A stretch of DNA of 64,000 nt from Branchiostoma floridae (lineage: Eukaryota > Chordata > Leptocardii > Amphioxiformes > Branchiostomatidae), in NCBI RefSeq assembly GCF_000003815.2, contig NC_049979.1:29087239-29151238 (forward strand). The letters run 5' to 3'. Both the position numbers and the translations under genes were made by a program. The notes beneath the pieces were generated by a model. That model searched no databases, was not told the DNA's origin, and was given only the letters and a program-made list of their open reading frames with translations. Below, one piece after another: positions 14,301 through 23,693 of the stretch (its first letter is position 1; the number at the start of each line of letters is the position of its first letter).

Positions 14301-17300
14301 CTTTTACTTAACTGTCGAAAATCAATAATCAAACACTGAACACTGCTTTCTGGGGTTGGGGAATGTCCTGTAAATATGTTCTGTTATTTACAGACGTGAC
14401 ACTGTGATGAAAATTTATTTAGTTTGTGAGCAAAATCAGGTCCCTCCCCCCTCTATAATGACATATAAACAGTTTATGTGGTTCAAATTCGCCTATTGCT
14501 GGAAGTCTCTGTGATCTTTTCATTATGCACTGCATGGATGTGGCATGAAATCTTCTGTGCACGCTTACGCTTCACTCTAATCATATCATTCACAGGACAA
14601 AACAGCTTCTTTATTTCCATATACATATGGCATGATAATATTGTCTTTATATGGCATATACATCTCCCATATTTGGTCATATGTGTTTATGCCTGTTTTC
14701 TGCTTTCTTTCTGTGCATGACACGGACTTTAGCTGAAGGTGCTTTGCTTGTTTGTTTGCTATTTTGTTAGTTGATTAACCTTTCGATTCTTCCCTGTACA
14801 TAATCCCAAACATGGCACCTCTGTCTCTCCAACAGCCTTGCATTATCAAATACACATGACGGACATGTTTGATTTAGTTTTGTCATATTACATAGTTATA
14901 GTACTATCAATAATATTCGGTAATAAAATTTATCTCAGAAGACATTGGGCGGGCAGTGTAAGGTGGAGTAAGGCTTAAAGATAAGTTTCTGAAACTAGAT
15001 GTCAATCTGTAGAATGCCCTTCATTTAAGTATTAACTTTGGTCTCATGATAAGGTTGCCCCCCTCCCACCCCTAGGCCTGTGTCTGGAGAAGCGAGTGTT
15101 CTACCGTGTCATCTCTGGGCTGCACTCCAGCATCAACATACACCTGTGTGCCCGGCACCTATTGCCAGGTAAGATACAGCTGCTGTTTATTTTCTGTCAC
15201 CTGCATACAGGGCACAGGACAACAATGGAAATCTGTATTGACAGTTATGTAAAAACTACTTCCTTGCAGGTGTCATAATCTCATCCATAAACATTCCAGG
15301 TCATAAGAACTTTTAAGTCATACCTGGGCCGCGAAAATGTTCGATACAGGTGTTCCGGACCGTGTGATAACTTTCTGTATCACACGGGTTCTAATGTATC
15401 ACACGGGCTTCCTTCGAGTAAATCGAACTATTTTGAACGGGCCGAATAAGGTATGGTTGAAAATTCGAATACCGGATTTGGACGTTAGAATTGCTGTTGT
15501 TGCAATCTTTTTGTCGAGGATATAACATTTTCTCAACTTCTGGTGCATTTCGCATCAAAACATGGGTTTTCTCAGGTGGGTATGACATAAATAAAATACA
15601 ACACGGTGTATTCTGCATCACCCTCGGTCCCAGCCCTCCCGCACGTTGGATGTCACCCTCCGGCCTTGGGCGCGGGCGATTCTTCCCACGGTCGGGCTTG
15701 TGCCTCAGGTGATATGGATCAATACACCGTGTTGTATTCTATATATATCCGCTATTTCAAGTGTCCAAAAAGGCCAACAATTTCTATACAGTGGTATGCG
15801 ACCCAAATGCCAGAAAGTTGAGAAAGTTAAGACTCCTTTTCTTTCCCGAAAGATAGTGGATGCTACCTGAAACGTCTGACCATTTCCAAATCTATCTATT
15901 TGCTTGTGTAACGGTTACCGTTACCTTGAATACCATGTAACCTAGATGTATGCTAGGAAGTTTTATAACCGTCATCAATGAACGTCTGACATGTTTGAAA
16001 CACTAACAGCATTTACATTGCATAGTAAGAACATTTCCAGAATTTCTGACTGTAGACTGTTGAAGTCTAGATGACTGATATGATTGACAGGACATTGCTG
16101 TTTTCCTGTCTGTTACTGCATGAACCAATAGCTGACGGTCACCACGGTGATGTGTGTCTGACAAGAGGTATGTGACAACGACAGTGCTAGGTAGAGCTAG
16201 CGACGCTAGGTACGTCTGACAGACTAGCAAGAATCAGCATAGCAATGACAGTAGTGACAGTAGATACCTGTACAGTAGAGTAGCATTGGTTACAGTTGAC
16301 AAACAGTAACAAAAATGCCTGACAGTTAGCGACACTTTCAGGGTTAGACAAGTCCATTCGTCCGATTGCCCTGGGCAAGGGAAAGTGCTGTTTATTGAAG
16401 CACATGTCATTATGTACATGTAATTGCCCAATTGGCCAGTGCAATTGGGATAAATATCTTTTATACCAAAGGCCCACCTGGTCTTGTTGTGATAGCATTG
16501 TTACAGATGTTGAATTAAAGGTTTTTTTTTTACTGAAAAATAGAAAGCCAATGATTAGCAAGTGTATGTAAACTCTGGGACAGTGAAAAGTTGCTTTGGA
16601 CAAGGAGAAATGACTGTACTTGCCCAGAACAAGGAGCACAGAATAGGGCCAGTGAATTTTTGAGGACTTGTCTAACCCTGAGTTTTGTTGGTAGTTAATA
16701 TAATTAGAGAAATGCTAACAAACATTGTCAGGATGCTTTACCCAAATTTTCCTCACCTCACCAAATTTTCCTCACCTCACCAAATTTTCCTCACCTCACC
16801 AAATTTTCCTCACCTCACCAAATTTTCCTCACCTCACCAAATTTTACTCTTGGATGACTCCTGACGTTAACCTGATTCCCCATAGACGGATGGGGGAGGA
16901 CCAAGTGGGGTCCTAAACTGGAAGAGTTCCGGAAACGTTTCTCCCCGGAGAGCGTGGGACCGCAGGGCACGACCCGGCTGAAGAACCTGTACTTCGTGTA
17001 CCTGCTGGAGCTGCGGGCGCTGGTGAAGGCCGCGCCCTACTTCCTGAACCAGACGTTCTACACGGGAGACCGCGGAGAGGACGACGAGGTGCGCCAGCTA
17101 CTGATGGAGGTGCTGGATGTCGCAAGGTCAGGGCAATGTCAAGTTGAATAATAATGATGATGATAATAACTTAATTGCAAATTTTTGCCCAAACTGCAAG
17201 ACTAGTATACATGGAAATACGGAATTGATGATAAAGGTATACTAACAGAAAGTCATCACATAGTGCTACTTCTAATCTAAAATAGTTGCTATTGGATGAA

Positions 17301-19522
17301 ATTCCCAACATCTACATACATATATGAATTGGGTGGTGTTTGCAGAAAGACAGTTTTTGTAGCTGTCATGTTTGTAACTGGTGATAGCATATGTGAGTTA
17401 TGCATACAGTGAATACAGTAAAAGTTGGATAATTTTCTGTGGCAGTTCTTGTATGCAATGGCATGGACAAGATCATTTTTGTGTGTTTGATAGTAATTAA
17501 TAATGATTCTTCCATAATGTATGTCTGGGACTGGATTTCTAGAGAGAAAAAATGCCAACAGTGCTGTATTCAGCTTGTGATTCAGCTCTACAGGTTCTAA
17601 TGCAGTTAATACAAAATGCATTTATCACAGGCAATTTCCGTACCAGTTTGACGAAAACACCATGTTCCAAGGTGACCCCAAGGAGGCAAGAAGACTCAAG
17701 GTGGGTAAAGGTCATAGTATGAACTTCAAGATTTTAAATGCTGCACAATTTTTCTTCATCTGTGAGAAAGTATGGCTTGGGGATTCCAGATTTCTTTTTA
17801 GTCCATAAGAACCTCCTTTTAAAGTGAAGTTAATATAGAATACAACACGGTGTATTCCGTATCACCCGAGGTACAAGCCCGACCGCGGGTCGGATCGCAC
17901 GACGGCTGAAGGCCGGAGGGTGATCCGACCCGCGGGAGGGCTGGGACCGAGGGTGATGCGGAATACACCGTGTTGTATTTTATTTATGTCATACCCACCT
18001 GAGAAAACCACTGTTTTGATGCGAAATGCGCCAGAAGTTGAACAAATTTGTTGCCCTCGAAAAAAAAGCGTTGCAACAGTAATGTTCCAACGTCCGAATC
18101 AGGTATTCGAACTGTCGATGGCGCCGTACTCGGTCCACTCAAAACAGTTTGATTTATTCGAATGGAGCCCGTGTGATAAGCCCGGGCCGTAGGGAAAGTT
18201 ATCACCCGGTCCGGAACACCCGTATCGAACAATTTCGCGTCACAGGTATGACATAAAGTGAATTACATGAAGTAGAAGTTGAAGATGCATAACTACCCCT
18301 GCCCCCCTCCCCCCCTTCAGGAGGAGTTCCGCCAACACTTCTGGAATGTGACCCGCATCATGGACTGTGTCGGGTGTGACAAGTGTCGACTCTGGGGCAA
18401 GTTACAGGTACAACGTACATACATACATTTCTCATGACATTGTGAAGCAAAATCTTTTAGTACTTCTCAAATTGGTACAGCACTGTCACTGGAAAAACAA
18501 AACATCACATTTGATATTATAAATGCAGAAATGTTCATGGTGGAAATTTCTTCTCCTTACCCTTGTGTTGGTGCAGATTTATAAACATGGAGAAAATTTT
18601 TGGTCATTCATTTGGAATTAATCTGTGTTGGCTCACTCTGTAGAATTAACCAATGACTGTTAACGTTGTTGTTGTTTGTTGTTGTTTAGGTCCATGGACT
18701 AGGCACAGCGCTGAAGGTCCTGTTCTCGGGTGACATCATTGGTCGGACGGACATCCCGCACAACAGGCAGTTCCACATGACACGACGAGAGATCGTGGCA
18801 CTGGTCAACGCCTTCGGAAGGTGAGCTTATGATTTGAACAGAAAAGATTACCTACATTGTTATCTTTGCAGTTATGCACAGTTACATCTAGTGTTAAAGT
18901 ACTTATGTCGCCAAAATACAACGTTTTCTGACTTCATTCAGTCATAGGACAGTTCTGATATTAGTCAACATCAAATCTTACAGGTCATACTTCCATAGTT
19001 AACACGGAATCTGGTACCAAGACTTGAAAATAACACTCTTTTGAGAAGCAAACAGTACATGACAACAACTGTTTGGTGAAGCAGAAAAACATTATTTTTT
19101 ATCAACAGAAAAAATGTCCTTTAGAGAAGCAGAAAAACTTTATTAAATCTTGCAGTTGTATGTACTATAGAAGGCTTTACTCTGTTTGCGTCTCAAAATA
19201 ACATTTTTTTACAAAATGCTGTGCCAGGTTCTGTGTTTACTATACCATCACATGCAGGAATTAGCTTGATTACCTGGCAAGAGAAACCAAAAATTGAAGT
19301 ATGATTTGTAAGATTTGACGTTCAATAACATCAGAAGGGTTCATAGTATGTACAAACATCAATATTCATTGAATAATATTTAATCAGCTATTTTAATGTC
19401 ATTGGTGACACTTAAATTTAGTAACACTGAATGATGACCAAACTGCACCTATGTTCAATCCCAGACTCTCCAAAAGTATACGGGCCTTGGAAGATTTCAA
19501 GAACATGATGACGACAAGTTGA
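2247..19522 (+). CDS. ERO1: ERO1 ER oxidoreductin (disulfide oxidase), 15 coding exons
   Basis: ERO1 is a FAD-dependent ER-lumen oxidase that re-oxidises protein disulfide isomerase and passes electrons to oxygen, making peroxide. Exons: 1a 2247-2348 or 1b 3235-3357, then 4517-4636, 6452-6535, 7403-7447, 7978-8033, 9568-9641, 10333-10453, 11062-11111, 11970-11984, 15076-15168, 16886-17126, 17631-17700, 18321-18407, 18690-18820 and 19465-19522. Phases agree throughout and give 448 aa (1a) or 455 aa (1b); vertebrate ERO1 is about 468. In 1b numbering the shuttle pair is C102-AVDI-C107 and the active site is C380-VG-C383-DK-C386. [16 protein letters not shown] and [15 protein letters not shown] are family signatures. 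The N-terminus is a signal peptide and there is no KDEL, as in other animals. Introns carry many foldback repeats. Confidence 0.97.
3107..3117 (+). promoter_or_regulatory. GC-box/KLF-like site upstream of exon 1b
   Basis: GGGGGCGTGGC lies about 120 bp before the exon 1b ATG, within the intron that follows exon 1a. An ACGTG core follows at about 3139. Together they would suit an internal promoter for exon 1b. This is a consensus match only. Confidence 0.3.
3235..3357 (+). CDS. ERO1: ERO1 alternative first exon 1b
   Basis: ATG at 3235 opens a second signal peptide ([20 protein letters not shown]) followed by a polar spacer with an Asn-Gly-Ser sequon and ending AECSCK before a GTAGGT donor, again phase 0. 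It supplies the same Cys-x-Cys pair as exon 1a, so it can replace it in front of exon 2. There is no splice acceptor that would obviously make it an internal exon, and the ATG context suggests an independent start. Confidence 0.75.
4311..4458. mobile_element. Small palindromic MITE in ERO1 intron 1
   Basis: The ends TATGTCACAGTAGAGATC and GATCTCTACTGTGACATA are perfect inverted repeats, and pairing continues inward for about 55 bases per side around repeated CTCCTAGGAGAGATC motifs. The TA-flanked ends suggest a Tc1/mariner-like non-autonomous element. Confidence 0.8.
4637..5821. other. ERO1 intron 2, left part
   Basis: No exon or clear element is visible. Composition is ordinary AT-rich intron. 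Confidence 0.5.
5822..5945 (+). mobile_element. tRNA-derived SINE fragment
   Basis: GTGGCATAATGGTAGGGC resembles a tRNA A box and CTGGGTTTGCATCTA a decayed B box, followed by body sequence containing GCATGTAGGGCTCC. A related fragment lies at 55160-55270. Confidence 0.55.
6063..6206. mobile_element. MITE family B, copy 1
   Basis: ACTCTCACTGCACTT at the left pairs with AAGTGCAGTGAGAGT at the right, and pairing continues inward through GGGGTTYG/CGAACCCC. A second copy with the same termini lies at 7599-7837. Both are in ERO1 introns. Confidence 0.8.
6292..6385. mobile_element. MITE family C, copy 1 (94 bp)
   Basis: TACTCTCCAAGCAGAGGTTG and its exact reverse complement bound a 94-bp hairpin. 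The same termini bound the element at 19634-19758 in the ERO1 3' UTR. I cannot see a convincing target-site duplication for this copy. Confidence 0.85.
7003..7214. repeat. Dispersed repeat family D, copy 1
   Basis: The element starts TACTGTAAGTTCAGAAATGT and ends ATGTAAATGCATTTACAGTA, with internal CCACCGCGAAC blocks in both orientations. Other copies lie at 46504-46715 and about 44192-44462, with a fragment at 18521-18556. The ends are inverted repeats, so this is probably a non-autonomous DNA transposon. Confidence 0.75.
7599..7837. mobile_element. MITE family B, copy 2
   Basis: AAAGGTGGTATCTCACTGCA and its reverse complement TGCAGTGAGATACCACCTTT bound the element. The outer 25 bases are perfectly paired. 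It lies in ERO1 intron 4, less than 150 bp upstream of exon 5. Confidence 0.85.
8291..8375 (+). other. tRNA-like relic
   Basis: CCAGTAGCTCAACTGGC resembles an A box and GAAGTTCATCTCCC a weak B box at about the right spacing. The acceptor ends do not pair well, so this is more likely a decayed tRNA-derived repeat than a functional tRNA. Confidence 0.25.
9081..9237. mobile_element. MITE family E, copy 1
   Basis: GAGCTGCTGTTTTTAAAAAC and AAAAACAACAGCTC form inverted ends, with internal TTTAGGGAT/ATCCCTAAA. Related copies with longer ends lie at 34251-34432 and 40091-40280; all share the TATTTRGGG...CCCTAAAT core. Confidence 0.65.
9875..10205. mobile_element. Foldback element with about 110-bp inverted repeats
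   Basis: The left arm (ATTTCAAAATAGATT... to TTGCAATTAGATGTCTC) is the near-perfect reverse complement of the right arm ending AATCTATTTTGAAATAAATT. The centre repeats CAGAATTCTGGC-type motifs and is itself partly palindromic. It lies in ERO1 intron 6, about 130 bp upstream of exon 7. Confidence 0.85.
10454..11061. other. ERO1 intron 7
   Basis: No exon or repeat structure is evident beyond short AT-rich tracts. Confidence 0.5.
11970..11984 (+). CDS. ERO1: ERO1 15-nt microexon
   Basis: Between TTTTCTAG and GTAACT lie 15 bases that keep phase 1 on both sides and encode the SPLEG segment. With it the protein reads [15 protein letters not shown], matching the WLEGLCVEKRAFYR of vertebrate ERO1. 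The shared LEG is the main support for the exon. Because it is a multiple of three with equal phases, skipping it would be frame-neutral. Confidence 0.8.
11985..13309. other. ERO1 intron 9, left part
   Basis: A purine-rich short repeat (AGAGGTAG units) lies at 12031-12066, and 12380-12440 matches the 3' portion of the SINE at 32.0 kb (GAGAGGGTTGGGCTCTGCCTT). No further exon is visible. Confidence 0.5.
12380..12440 (+). mobile_element. SINE 3'-end fragment
   Basis: GAGAGGGTTGGGCTCTGCCTT, followed by GGCATCAAAAAGG and GACTGCCTTTA, repeats the 3' part of the element at 32030-32300. The tRNA-like head is missing, so this is a 5'-truncated copy. Confidence 0.65.
13310..13650 (+). mobile_element. 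hAT-like MITE, copy 1 (CAGGGTT ends)
   Basis: The element starts CAGGGTTGGACAAG and ends CTTGTCTAACCCTG. The interior shares a GACCAGGTGGGCC block with 16339-16680, where it is in reverse orientation. CAGGG-type ends fit hAT-derived non-autonomous elements. It lies in intron 9, upstream of exon 10. Confidence 0.75.
13651..15075. other. ERO1 intron 9, right part
   Basis: No exon or defined repeat is seen. A CTCCCACCCCTAG acceptor tract closes the intron at 15075. Confidence 0.5.
15317..15746 (+). mobile_element. GTGTATT hairpin element (family K), copy 1
   Basis: The copy runs from GTCATACC through a 5' half (GTTCGATACAGGTGTTCCGG, then CTTCCTTCGAGTAAATCGAA) to a terminal hairpin bounded by AATACAACACGGTGTATTC and AATACACCGTGTTGTATT. 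Copies lie at 17834-18254 (inverted), 51863-52248, 52858-53004 and 56683-57031. No coding capacity is seen. Confidence 0.8.
15830..15900. repeat. Fragment of the foldback family at 27.2 kb
   Basis: GATGCTACCTGAAACGTCTG and the following CCATTTCCAAATC resemble the right arm of the element at 27206-27636 (GATGCTATCTGAAACACCTG). Confidence 0.5.
16339..16680 (-). mobile_element. hAT-like MITE, copy 2, inverted
   Basis: It starts CAGGGTTAGACAAGTCC and ends GGACTTGTCTAACCCTG. The internal GGCCCACCTGGTCTTG is the reverse complement of the copy at 13310-13650, so the two copies are in opposite orientation on either side of ERO1 exon 10. Confidence 0.75.
16743..16846. repeat. 19-bp minisatellite just upstream of ERO1 exon 11
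   Basis: CAAATTTTCCTCACCTCAC is repeated five times without change, plus a partial unit. The array ends about 40 bp before the exon 11 acceptor at 16885, so its pyrimidine-rich units sit where the branch point and polypyrimidine tract are expected. Confidence 0.95.
17834..18254 (-). mobile_element. GTGTATT hairpin element (family K), copy 2, inverted
   Basis: This is the best-preserved copy, in reverse orientation to that at 15317-15746. The hairpin with AATACACCGTGTTGTATT ends encloses a GC-rich inverted stretch, and the far end is GGTATGACATA. It lies in ERO1 intron 12, so copies 1 and 2 flank exons 11 and 12. Confidence 0.85.
18521..18556 (+). repeat. Family D fragment
   Basis: AAATGCAGAAATGTTCATGG matches the start of the repeats at 7003 and 46504. 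Confidence 0.5.
18900..19440. repeat. Diffuse dispersed repeat
   Basis: GAGAAGCAAACAG, AGAAGCAGAAAAAC and AACATCAGAAGGGT blocks recur in 59440-59760 and, in part, at 43615-43720. Borders are unclear. It occupies ERO1 intron 14. Confidence 0.4.
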
Positions 19523-21320
19523 CAACCTCCAGACACCTGCTGCTACATTCCTCACCACTAGGAACCAGAACTTAAACACTACCACAACACTGCAAGAACT
19601 ATGGACGAAAACACACTCCAAGTAATATATACCTACTCTCCAAGCAGAGGTTGAGTCGCGTAGATATAGTAGTAAGAGGAGCTTACGTAAGAGGAGCGGC
19701 CGTGTAATTTTTCCGACTACTACTATATCTACGCGACTCAATCTCTGCTTGGAGAGTAATATATACCTGTAGCTTCGCTGCAGTATGCTTTAGTTCATTC
19801 AGAAGTATGACATATATGCTAGGACTTGTACTTGTTGCAATGTTCTTTTTTTTTTCTTGAATATTCTGGAAAGGCTTATTCAATTTCTCAGCTTGTTGAG
19901 CTTTTACCGCACTGTATTGCATATGATATACAAATCAAGCAATACCTGTCATATGCTTAATTTTTATGTTTGTAAAAATGTAGTTATTATTATTTCTGTC
20001 CATAATTGTCATGGATGCAATAAGTGGCACATACTGAATGGGGGACTGTAAATAATATAGAAATATCACTCCCAACGGGATCTGTGCATTCCAACTAACA
20101 CTGGGACTAACTTTTCTTGTCAAAGTATTGCAAAGAATTGGTTTTTATTTAAAGCTAAAACAAGTTATTTTTGTTGAGAACATATTTCTTTCCTTGTACA
20201 ATTGTGTAAAGATACATATGAACCTATTGACATGAAGTTATTAAGAATCTTAGTTCAAGAAAAAAGTTAAAGGAAACACTTGGCCATTGCCACAGTCCAA
20301 AGAGTTTTAAGTTAAGTTTTATTTATTTCAGACCCACTGTCTTGTTTATGTGTACTTAATGTTATACTGCAGGATGTAGTACAGACTGTTAGAAATATGG
20401 GTCAACATACCAGCAGCTGACAGCAGAGGCAGAATTGAACCAAATCTTTAGTATAAATCTCCAAACAGTTTGTATGTTATGCTTGTATCTTGTTGTCTCG
20501 ACTTGGCCTCAGAACCTAATGGCCCATTCACACTTGTGTGTATGTTAAAGTCCGCAAACTCTGTAGCAGAAGAAGTTGTTTTTGATTTGTTTTGTTTGGT
20601 AACCAGGCCACACAATGGTCTGTCAAAAAACAACTTATTACCTGCAAAATTGATTAAAACCAAAAAGGATTTCAATACGCAACTCATGTGGACTTGAATG
20701 TATGTAAGTGTGAACGGGGCCTAAGCGTTTAACATACTCTACTCTACTCATGACTTAAAAATATTCCTTATATGTATATCCAGAACAGAAACCAATCTTC
20801 AACAACTATCTGCAGCAATATGTAACCCCCTGCATTCAAGGAACTGATGTACAAAGATTAACTACCTAGAGATTTGCCTGTATCAAGACTGTGAAGTCAG
20901 GTGTATGATGACTTTTTTTCTGTATTTAATATGTATATAAGATTTTATGACTTTGTAAATTGTATATTGTGAAAATGATGATCAATACAGAATGGGAGTT
21001 TTTATGATTATAAAGCTATGTAGAAGGGGTCAGTAAATTAGTAGTCAGTACTTAAGTCCTGCTTTCTTCTAGCATACATGTTTCAAATGTTATACAGGAG
21101 GCTTAAGGTCTTAAGAGCTATCAAATGTTGATCCATGTGAAAGATATACAGCAAGAAACTCACAGCAACATGGCAGTTGGGAAGCAATGGCTGTTAGATC
21201 TTTGGTGTAGAAATTAAAGTTTTGTGCAAGCCAGAAAAGTTGTTGTTTAGTTTGTGTTTGTGTCAAGGTGCATGTACCTTAGAAAGTGATTTTTATGAGT
21301 ACTCAGATAAAAAGCCTACT
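19523..21320 (+). other. ERO1 3' UTR and downstream
   Basis: There are no further coding exons. ATTAAA at 21213-21218 is a possible polyadenylation signal. A family C MITE sits 110 bp after the stop codon. Confidence 0.4.
19634..19758. mobile_element. MITE family C, copy 2, with 9-bp target duplication
   Basis: The ends TACTCTCCAAGCAGAGG and CTCTGCTTGGAGAGTA are inverted repeats and the pairing runs on through GAGTCGCGTAGATATAGTAG. ATATATACC is present directly on both sides (19625-19633 and 19759-19767), a 9-bp duplication that suits Mutator-type insertion or, if trimmed by one base, hAT. Confidence 0.9.
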
Positions 21321-22042
21321 AGAGTCAATTCTATATTACCGAGAGGGTGTTTCTTGCCTTTTGTTCTAACATTTTGGAAATCTTTGTAACAATCTAACTG
21401 TGATAAGTAACTATTTAGAACTATTTATAACATCTATGTGACGTTCTAAAATATTTCTAAAGTATTCAAACATGTTAGAAACATTTCTAACATCAAATAC
21501 TTTATTTCTGTTAGTTTCTAAACTGTTCCAGCATAGATGCATCGTTTGTGATCACATGTTCGAACATGGAAACAATACGATGAAACTGGGTCAGTGTGCT
21601 GGGAAGAGGACAATTCACACATCCCTGCCAAGTGCAGGAAATTATGTCTGTCTGCCACCTTCTCACAAAAGACTCACCAGTGTATACTATAGAAAATCTA
21701 AAAATACAAGAGCCAAACAAAGGACCAAGCTTAGGAACTTTGTTTATGGGGGCAATAAAAGTTTTTATGGAGGGAAAAAATGACACAAAATGTTGGAACA
21801 TGTTGGAACAATAACAAAAACACATAGATGTTTGAAAATTGTTCTAAATAAAGAGATAATTATATCATTACTTTCCCAAATGTTCCAACAAATATAAAAA
21901 GGTTCAAACATGTTGAAACTTTCATTTTTAAATGTTTGAACAATTTCGAACCCGAGTGACTGAAATGTTCTTTTATTCCAAATAGTTCAAACTTATTGCA
22001 AATATTATTTCAAAACCATCTCGGTGACTTGGAATTGACTCT
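21321..22042. mobile_element. About 720-bp non-autonomous DNA element
   Basis: AGAGTCAATTC at the left and GAATTGACTCT at the right are inverted, extended by ACCGAGA/TCTCGGT and GGTGTTT/AAACC. The interior is rich in GTTCTAACA and TGTTCCAACA motifs. Its open frames are short and resemble no transposase. Confidence 0.6.
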
Positions 22043-23207
22043 ACTCCCTAGAAAAAGGGAACAATGGTTATTGTTTTTTGGGGGGAGAGGGGGCTACCGT
22101 ATTTAATTTGAAGGAGACACTTTTGATTTTTAAACAAACCAGTCAACATCGAGATCTGAATGTTATTGTAAGCTTACCCATCCTGTTGGTAGATTATTCA
22201 ATATTGACAAGAGTGTTGGAGTTTGCAGTGTGGATCAAAAGCGACTCCTTGCAGCTAGAAAGATTATTGCAGCAAAGGAATCACCAATAGCTGCTAAAAT
22301 GATACGAATCGCTAGGTGGCCTCAATGACACGTGGCGTTTGTCTATACGTCCAAATGACTTTTAAAAGAACGTGATCGTCTGAGTTCTAAGCATGTCTGA
22401 AACAAATCAATGCAAAACAAGCACAAATGAGTTTTGATACAAGTTAAGATTTAAGCACCAAGGATAGGTGTGTGTTTGTGTGGATGGAGTGTAGAACTAT
22501 CCCTGGTACTGAGCAGATCGACGCACTGTCAAACACAGCTCTGTAGTTGTACTGAACACTATCTGCATATAAGCAAACGCACCTGTCCTTGGTGCTGAAT
22601 AGTATCCACACGTTAGCAAACACACCCGCCCCTGGTGCTGAACACCATCCAAATATAAGGAAACATCTATCCCTGGTTCTAAACAGTATCTACAACACTC
22701 TGTTCAAGACCAAATTGCTTTTGTGATAATATCTCCCCTTCTTATGTCCCTACCCTCATTAGCATACGTGCTCATTTGCATAACTCCTCTGATTGGTTAT
22801 ACACCAAAATTGAGTTAATTGACCACCTGGCTGTGGTGCACGGGGACAGGTGTAGCGCTATGAATAGGAACATAGTCCGCAGTAGTGCGAGAGTAGAGAG
22901 TGACTTTTTCCAGCGGGCCCACCGAGGGAGGCCTACAAAGTCCAATCCAAGCTTCCCCGCAGATATTACAGGCTAAAGAATACGTCAGACTCTCTCAAAG
23001 CTGCCTTGGTGGCGCGCACTGTCTAATAAGTTCGAACACCATGAAAAGACGAAAAAGGAAAGAAGTCAAGTATTACATAGGATCAAGTAGACTTGTATAT
23101 TTTAATCCTTGGAACCTAGAGCATGGTCGTAAATGAAAACTTGATAGCAAAACCAGGAGATTTTGTTGCATTTTCTTCTATCCCATTTTGTTGAACACAA
23201 TATTTGT
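22043..23207. other. Intergenic, no gene seen
   Basis: 22441-22700 contains four to five diverged units resembling the minisatellite at 55.6 kb (see the separate entry). The rest shows no supported gene. Confidence 0.5.
22441..22700. repeat. Diverged minisatellite related to that at 55.6 kb
   Basis: CCCTGGTGCTGAACACCATCC and variants (GGTACTGAGCAG, GGTGCTGAATAG, GGTTCTAAACAG) recur about every 60 bp, separated by AAGCAAAC or AAGGAAAC spacers. The core is that of the 34-bp repeat in the dehydrogenase-RING gene. Confidence 0.6.
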
Positions 23208-23693
23208 GGGGCCGCGTAGCACAGTGGTAGTGTATTCGGCCCGTGACCGAGAGGTCGCCGGTTCGAATCCGCATGCCGTGTTGCCGGTCTTGTGCCCTTG
23301 GGAAAGGCACTTTACACGACTTTCCTCACTTTACTCAAGTGAAAAATGAGTCGTCCCTCGGATAGGACGTTAAATGGAGGTCCCGTGTATGAGGAGAGTC
23401 ATACCCTATGCACGTTAAAGAACCCGCCACATGTGCGAACATCCACCCGAGCGGATCAAACCATTCCGGCCAAAATAGGGGTAGGGAATCTCCCGAGCAG
23501 CCCTCGTAACCCCTGCTTCGCCTATTGGGTCAGTTAGTCCTCACTCATAGTGAGCAATTGGGCTGGTCTCAATCATGATGTTTCTGACCTAGGGCGATGA
23601 GTTGCTGTTACAGTTCCAATCATGTAACCCGTAACATTGAGTGGCCTTCAGGCCTTGTTACGTGGTGACCATTGAGTAAAAAAAAAAAAAAAA
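23208..23693 (+). mobile_element. Full-length tRNA-derived SINE
   Basis: The head has a tRNA-like A box (CGTAGCACAGTGGTAGTG) and B box (GCCGGTTCGAATCCG). The conserved body TGCCCTTGGGAAAGGCACTT follows, then the segment GGACGTTAAATGGAGGTCCC, and a poly(A) tail ends at 23693. The last segment is also in the tail of the 5S-derived SINE at 1.5 kb. Confidence 0.9.

Noticed and set aside
21472-21825. Overlapping 103-104 codon open frames inside the 21.3-22.0 kb element
   Set aside because: No DDE, zinc-finger or other transposase features, and both strands are open over the same stretch, which fits chance.
23208-23290. Functional tRNA gene
   Set aside because: A and B boxes are present, but the acceptor ends do not pair and a SINE body with poly(A) tail follows. 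The same reasoning applies to the heads at 24.5, 46.2 and 50.0 kb.
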